This document shows positions 58,376-64,000 of a DNA stretch of 64,000 bases, in pieces. Made by a program: the position numbers and the translations under genes. Under the pieces are notes generated by a model. It was not told the origin of the DNA and made no database searches. It saw nothing but the letters and a program-made list of their open reading frames with translations. The DNA is from Eubacteriaceae bacterium (GTDB taxonomy: Bacteria > Bacillota > Clostridia > Oscillospirales > Acutalibacteraceae), in assembly GCA_021770095.1 (NCBI GenBank), contig JAETRQ010000004.1, positions 280,998-344,997 on the forward strand. The letters run 5' to 3'. Within the stretch, counting starts at the first letter, position 1. Every line of letters begins with the position of its first letter.

Positions 58376-61300
58376 ATGAAAACGAAAACTAAAAAGTTTT
58401 CTAAGAAGTTGCTGGCTTTGTTCCTTGCTGTTGTTATGGCAATGACCGGTTTCGCAGGTGCAATGACTGCATTTGCTGCTGACAGTCATACTCCATATAC
58501 AGACGATGCAGTAGAATACAACTCACTTGGCTGGGCAGTTCTTACTGATGAACAAGTTGCATCAGCACTTCTTGATTATGCTGACACAATGCTCGCTAAG
58601 TTTGGTCCTCAGATTGACTCATTGTTGGCTAATTCCCTTCCATCAAGCGGTATGTATTGGTGGGATTATGCATCAAGATCAATCGGTCTTAACATCGGCG
58701 GTATTATCAAAGCAAACATCAGTGTTCGTACCCACAGTGTTAATGAACTTTTTGAAACACTTAACAGTGTGGATTCAACACTTAAATCATTCCAATCGTT
58801 CCTTGGTAACGCAGGTTATCTTCACTTAGGTGTTGGCAATATCACAAGAGAAAATACTTCTTCATGTGATATAATCAGAACAGTTCTTGGTATTCTCCAG
58901 AAAAACTGCGGTGACTACTATGCTAACGACGGTATCGGTACTTTGCTCAGAGGCGAGTTCAACCTTGGTACTGTTGGCAACATTGCTAACCTTGATATCT
59001 ATAAACTTATTGGAGATATGCTTGGCTTACCGGCAGACTATCAAAAAGATTTAGTATATAATGTTGCAAAACACTTCCTTCTTAACAACAGCGGCTGGTT
59101 CACAGACGAAGAAATTGCTAAGTATTCAGGAAACAATAACAGCAACTTTGTATATGACGAAGTTCTTCTTGAAAAAATGACAAGCGAACTTCTTTGCAAG
59201 ATTAATGTGCTTGTTACATATCCTGATGGAACAAGTTCTGCAACAAGAAGAGAGAAGATTGAAGCCAATATGGCAGCTAAAAACTTAGATTTTGCTGCTG
59301 CTGCTGCTGATCTTGGTTATGATTCAAACCTTATATATTCAGAAGAAAATAAAGGTAACATCTTATTATTTGCATATGGCAATGATTCAGTTTCACTTAA
59401 GACAAGCGACAGTTTGTTCAGCTTTGGTTTCCAGGCACTTGATTTTGCATGGAAGACTGTTCTTAAAGATACTGTAAAACTTATTCATGTTAATAACAGC
59501 AACTTTGACAATGATGATCTCGGTCATGGTACAAACTTTGATAACGCATATTATTATTGGGCAAAGGATAACATTGAAGGCGGTTGGAAACAAAATAACC
59601 TTCCGGCAATGTATTCATCAGCAAATATTAACAGATGGGCAGAAGCAGTATATGCAGAGTATAAAGCCGGTTCAGCTGAAGAATTCTTAAGCTGGGTAAA
59701 AGATGATTACACATTTGACCGTACAGCAGACGGTGAAGGCACATGGAGAGATATTGATCCGACAAGACTCTTCCTCAAACTTCGTTACAGCCCGCTTGCT
59801 GACTATGGTTTCAACATGCAGACCGGTCCAATCAACCTTTATTTTGTACAGACAGGTACTCCAAACCTTGATGCATTCTTTGAAGGTTATAAAGCAAACT
59901 ATACATCTCTTGCAGGTGCATTCAATGACTGCCTTGTAGCTGCTGTATATGATTTGTTTGTTGACAGAGACAATATCTATGTTAATAAGCCCGGCGATAC
60001 TGACAGACCTACTTTGACTGAGGTTAACTATACCGGTACTATCGGTCAGACTCAGATTGACAGCATTGCTTCAACTCTTGTTGGAAATGCTCTTCAGGTT
60101 ATTCAGTATGTTGCAGATACAACAGACCAGAATATCCTCAATGGTTTCTACAAAGCAGGAGGCACAACTCTTACAGAAACAAATCTTGAAACTGCAATGG
60201 TACCGCTTCTTGTTGCATGTATTGGTGAAATCCAGATTGGCGGTTCAGGCAAACTTTCAAAGCTTATTCACCCAAGTGATTGGGATATGTGTAAGGATGC
60301 AGAAGGAATCGCATATCTTTGCTTAAGAGAAAACCTTTCATTCAGCATTCCTACAAATGATTACAGCGATCTTGTTACAATCGTAGACGGTAAGATTAAT
60401 GCTACACTTGAAGGCACAATCATTCCAATGGCTCGTGACGCTCTGATTTATGTAATTGAAGCATATGTTCCGGTTACACATAATGGTGAAATCTGGATTG
60501 CAGAAAATCCGGATCACGATGCAACTGCTGATTTGTTTGATCTTCTCAATTCTGTAGTTTGTTACTATGCTGATGATCTTACTACAACGACAAGACCTTC
60601 AACAGAAAGAGCAATGGGTATGGGTGCTCTTATTGGTCTTTGTGATAAAGATGGTAACAGTCTCATCACAACAGATAACACACTTTGGCAGAATCTTGAC
60701 CTTGCTATCAATAAACTTCTCCCTGTAGTTGGTACACTCCAAGGCAAGGGATATGGCAAGGCTGATTCACAAGATCTTATTATGAATGACATTATCAAGG
60801 GTGTCCTTGATATTGGTAACACTTCTCTCCATAACGGTAAGGGCGGTGTGACAAACTTCTTGTCTAAGCTTCTCACAATTGTTTGTGCAGAACCTATTCA
60901 GACAACTCCGGTTATAAATACAGTTTATAACCTCCTTGCAGATCTCATTAACGGTCTCTTCGGTGCTCGTTACACTGGTCAGCAATGGGCAACAATTGTT
61001 CCTGCAAATAGTTCATCACATCCATTTGATGATGTTGTTAAAATCAGTTCACTTGCAGGTACAAGCGGTAAAGATGTTGGTATCCTTCAGAAGATGATTG
61101 ACCAGTTTGTTGAATTTACCGGTTATGGTAAAAACGGAACAACGACATATTCTGACTCAGTTTTGAGAGGTATTTGTTTCGCACTTCAGGCTGTTAACAG
61201 CTTCATTCCTGAAGCAATCAACAATGTATCTGAACACTCAATGTCAATGGCTACTGTTTCATTCGACAGCGCTGTTGCAACAGGTGCAGATGCAACTGCA

Positions 61301-64000
61301 AACACAATGAATGTTCGCCTTACTAACAATTCAACCGGTGTTAACACAACATACATCGAAGGTAAGGATATGAACGCATATACACCTGAACAAATGGGTC
61401 GTTATTATGTAAAAATGACAGACATTCCTACTGTTACAGGTGAAGGTATCCGTGGTAATATTTCACAGAGTGTATGGAATAGTACTAACAAGACAATCAA
61501 GCCGGGCGAATCAGCAGAAATTAAAGTTAGCACCAAATTCTCAGGTGCTGGTACATTGAATGTTACTTTCTACTATGATATCGTTGATAAAAACGGAAAC
61601 GTTATTCAGGGCGGTTTGTCTTCAACAGGCAGCAGATTCGCTTCTAATGCTGAAGCATGGGCTGCATCTGTTTATAATTCAAACAACCAGTTCAAAGAAT
61701 ATCCTCAGAAAGCAACATCTGATGGTATCTTGTCTGCTTCTTCTACCGGTGTAAATGCTACAACCGTATTTGCTGGTGATGTTTATGGCCTTATGCCTGC
61801 AAACATGATTCTCACAACTGATAATCTTTCAGCAATCAATAACTATAATGTTGCATTTGTAAGCGGTTCAAGCAAGACATTTGATGGTTTCTATTGTTAT
61901 GAAAACGGTTCTGTTGTTGCTGATACAGGCAGCACAGTTACTGTAAATCAGAACAACGCAATTGCTATTTGTGATGAAGACGGTAACCTTATTAAGACTG
62001 ACCGTTATGATTACTCAACAAACGGCGGCTCATCTTGGGATACTAACAGCGGAAATGGTTATACCATGGAAGAAGTTGGTACTAAGATTAAAGCTGAAGT
62101 TGATAAAGATCCTAATGCTAACGTTGTTCAGAGAACACATATTGTTTATACATTAGCAGAAGCCAAGAATGCAGGTATCGTTGCAGCTGCTCATAAGGAT
62201 ATTGATGGCAACTATGATGCAATCTATTTGAAGAGCGGTTCAGGCAGCAATGATTATGCAACAATCCTTTCAAGAATGACTCTCAGAGGTCCTGTTGCAG
62301 GTATTGTTATTAATATGGATGGCAAGTTGAATGTAAGTGGTACAACATATACATCACTTCTTCAGTACGATGGTTCAACTCATATTGATGCAGGTTCATA
62401 TGACATTAATATGTGCATCTACTCAACAAGCGGTAATTATATGACTAACACAGAACTTGTTCCGTTCAAACTTCTCATTGGTAATAACGGCTCAGTTCAG
62501 TCAGTTAATAACCAGTATAACGATATGGTTGCATATCTTGCAAACTATAAAGCAGAAGACTTTATTAACACAAATACTCTTGATGAAGCTCAGACATATT
62601 TGAAGAGAGCTCTTACAAATATGGGTACTGCAGTTACACCTGAAACAGTACTTACTCTTGGTGATCCGGTAGCAAATACTATCACCGCATGGGATACATC
62701 AAGCAAAACTGGTGAGCAGGCTCATCAGGCATTCACAACATCTAATGCAACAAGACTTAACATGCCGGAGGCATTGAAGGCTAATGCAACAATTGGTTCT
62801 TCAAGCAATGCCGGAAAAACAGGTGTTTACTACTTCGATGCTGAATGTACAATGCCTATCTACTCTAATGCTCCTCTTACAACTGCTACCGGCGGTAAAG
62901 ATAATGCGGGTATGGCTGTAGAAGCAGGTACAGGTGACGATGCTGGTAAGTACTTCCTTGTAAACGATGTTGTTTATGAAAAGGAATGGGATGTTGATAC
63001 ATTCCCGAACCCATGGTATAAAGATTCAACTACTCAGGCTATCGACAATAACGGCGATAAGCTCTATGCTCAGATTGAATTCAAGTATATCAAAGCTGAC
63101 GGAACAGAGACAAACAAATCAGATCCTGATTGGGTTGCTAAGTATGCTAAGTCAGAATCAAGATATGTTCAGACTGACTCACAGGTTGACAGACGTGGTC
63201 TTTATTCACTTGCTGAAGCTTGTATCGGTTATGCTGAATACTTAGTAAATTCAAATCTTAAGCCTGATATTGCTGATTCTCTTCTTGAACAAGTTTCTAA
63301 GGCAAGACATGACCTTGAAGAAAATAACTTCGACGTTGTAACTTACAATAAGATGGTTAAACTTGCTAAGACTGCTGAAAGCGGTTACACCATTACTCTT
63401 ACTTACACTTATCAGAAGCCGGTAATTGGTGAAGATGGTGAAATAGTTAAGGATTCAGAGGGTAATACAGTAACTGAACCTGAAACAAGAACAGTTAATG
63501 TTCCATTCAGCCAATATTATAATTATGTTGATAATGCTGACTACACAATTACAAATCAGGTAATTAAGTCAACTCTTTCATCAACACAGGTTAACGAATA
63601 TATCCGTCTCTTCAAGTTCTACACAACTAAGACTGTTGAACGTGGTTACCTCGGTAATCAGCTTGAAGCAGAAATTAAGCATGCATCAGGTAATGCTTAT
63701 AATACTATGACTGCTACTGCAGCAACTTATAATGAAGACGGTACAATCGCAACAAAGGCTGTTGTTGAAAAGGCAGCAGGCGCTGGCGATCCGGCATTCG
63801 GTGTATGGTCTGCAGACGGCAAGCTCGTTAACGAAGATGATACTGTTTATACAGAAGCATCTTGGGATGCATATGTAGCAGCTCTTGCTGACGCAGTTAA
63901 CCTTGCTAAACTTGGTAATGGCGACTACAAGTACAAGGCAAGAGATTACTTCAATATCGATGATGTTGAAAATTATGATGCTGAAGTTGTAGATTGTTAC
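58376..64000 (+). CDS. Giant secreted protein (at least 1875 aa, partial; runs off window) of unknown function
   Basis: RBS AGGAGG then ATG 58376: MKTKTKKFSKKLLALFLAVVMAMTGFAGAMTAFAADSHTPYTDD...; no in-frame stop found to 64000 (ends ...EVVDCY). Not in the supplied ORF track. Confidence 0.88.
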   Translation, partial: MKTKTKKFSKKLLALFLAVVMAMTGFAGAMTAFAADSHTPYTDDAVEYNSLGWAVLTDEQVASALLDYADTMLAKFGPQIDSLLANSLPSSGMYWWDYASRSIGLNIGGIIKANISVRTHSVNELFETLNSVDSTLKSFQSFLGNAGYLHLGVGNITRENTSSCDIIRTVLGILQKNCGDYYANDGIGTLLRGEFNLGTVGNIANLDIYKLIGDMLGLPADYQKDLVYNVAKHFLLNNSGWFTDEEIAKYSGNNNSNFVYDEVLLEKMTSELLCKINVLVTYPDGTSSATRREKIEANMAAKNLDFAAAAADLGYDSNLIYSEENKGNILLFAYGNDSVSLKTSDSLFSFGFQALDFAWKTVLKDTVKLIHVNNSNFDNDDLGHGTNFDNAYYYWAKDNIEGGWKQNNLPAMYSSANINRWAEAVYAEYKAGSAEEFLSWVKDDYTFDRTADGEGTWRDIDPTRLFLKLRYSPLADYGFNMQTGPINLYFVQTGTPNLDAFFEGYKANYTSLAGAFNDCLVAAVYDLFVDRDNIYVNKPGDTDRPTLTEVNYTGTIGQTQIDSIASTLVGNALQVIQYVADTTDQNILNGFYKAGGTTLTETNLETAMVPLLVACIGEIQIGGSGKLSKLIHPSDWDMCKDAEGIAYLCLRENLSFSIPTNDYSDLVTIVDGKINATLEGTIIPMARDALIYVIEAYVPVTHNGEIWIAENPDHDATADLFDLLNSVVCYYADDLTTTTRPSTERAMGMGALIGLCDKDGNSLITTDNTLWQNLDLAINKLLPVVGTLQGKGYGKADSQDLIMNDIIKGVLDIGNTSLHNGKGGVTNFLSKLLTIVCAEPIQTTPVINTVYNLLADLINGLFGARYTGQQWATIVPANSSSHPFDDVVKISSLAGTSGKDVGILQKMIDQFVEFTGYGKNGTTTYSDSVLRGICFALQAVNSFIPEAINNVSEHSMSMATVSFDSAVATGADATANTMNVRLTNNSTGVNTTYIEGKDMNAYTPEQMGRYYVKMTDIPTVTGEGIRGNISQSVWNSTNKTIKPGESAEIKVSTKFSGAGTLNVTFYYDIVDKNGNVIQGGLSSTGSRFASNAEAWAASVYNSNNQFKEYPQKATSDGILSASSTGVNATTVFAGDVYGLMPANMILTTDNLSAINNYNVAFVSGSSKTFDGFYCYENGSVVADTGSTVTVNQNNAIAICDEDGNLIKTDRYDYSTNGGSSWDTNSGNGYTMEEVGTKIKAEVDKDPNANVVQRTHIVYTLAEAKNAGIVAAAHKDIDGNYDAIYLKSGSGSNDYATILSRMTLRGPVAGIVINMDGKLNVSGTTYTSLLQYDGSTHIDAGSYDINMCIYSTSGNYMTNTELVPFKLLIGNNGSVQSVNNQYNDMVAYLANYKAEDFINTNTLDEAQTYLKRALTNMGTAVTPETVLTLGDPVANTITAWDTSSKTGEQAHQAFTTSNATRLNMPEALKANATIGSSSNAGKTGVYYFDAECTMPIYSNAPLTTATGGKDNAGMAVEAGTGDDAGKYFLVNDVVYEKEWDVDTFPNPWYKDSTTQAIDNNGDKLYAQIEFKYIKADGTETNKSDPDWVAKYAKSESRYVQTDSQVDRRGLYSLAEACIGYAEYLVNSNLKPDIADSLLEQVSKARHDLEENNFDVVTYNKMVKLAKTAESGYTITLTYTYQKPVIGEDGEIVKDSEGNTVTEPETRTVNVPFSQYYNYVDNADYTITNQVIKSTLSSTQVNEYIRLFKFYTTKTVERGYLGNQLEAEIKHASGNAYNTMTATAATYNEDGTIATKAVVEKAAGAGDPAFGVWSADGKLVNEDDTVYTEASWDAYVAALADAVNLAKLGNGDYKYKARDYFNIDDVENYDAEVVDCY

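Noticed and set aside
58527-63245. Short plus and minus ORFs (e.g. 58527-58829, 59703-59939, 60565-60876, 62967-63245)
   Set aside because: Out-of-frame or antisense to the continuous giant reading frame beginning at 58376; no RBS or family features.
1-64000. CRISPR arrays, tRNA/rRNA genes, IS elements, prophage or classical defence systems
   Set aside because: No regularly spaced direct repeats, cloverleaf/CCA-like or rRNA sequence, transposase, integrase, phage structural or known defence proteins seen on either strand by reading.

Overview
64-kb low-GC window that looks like a gut Clostridia (Oscillospiraceae/Ruminococcus-like) chromosome; the taxon is inferred only. Most of it is ordinary chromosome: a MarR-regulated heterodimeric ABC exporter, rsmA, a MATE pump, GH27/GH13/GH43/GH3 glycosidases, PHP/maf/U32/zapA, an ABC-F ATPase, rpe, mgtE, and a phosphate-type two-component system with a Na/Pi symporter. 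It also carries a NuoE/NuoF/GltD-like cluster resembling the Stn/NfnABC bifurcating transhydrogenases followed by hypBA, a dlt-like operon in order A-C-B-D with a divergent XRE regulator, and a membrane-anchored GH27. I see no rRNA, tRNA, CRISPR array or transposase. The most unusual region is 49.9-64.0 kb: two giant, divergently transcribed, signal-peptide-bearing proteins of no family I recognise. One is 2584 aa (minus strand) with internal repeats. The other (plus strand, from ATG 58376) stays open to the window edge (at least 1875 codons) and is absent from the supplied ORF track. They are separated by a ~0.7-kb control region with well-formed divergent promoters, inverted repeats and a potentially structured RNA leader. 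All homology calls are from reading the sequence; no searches were run.
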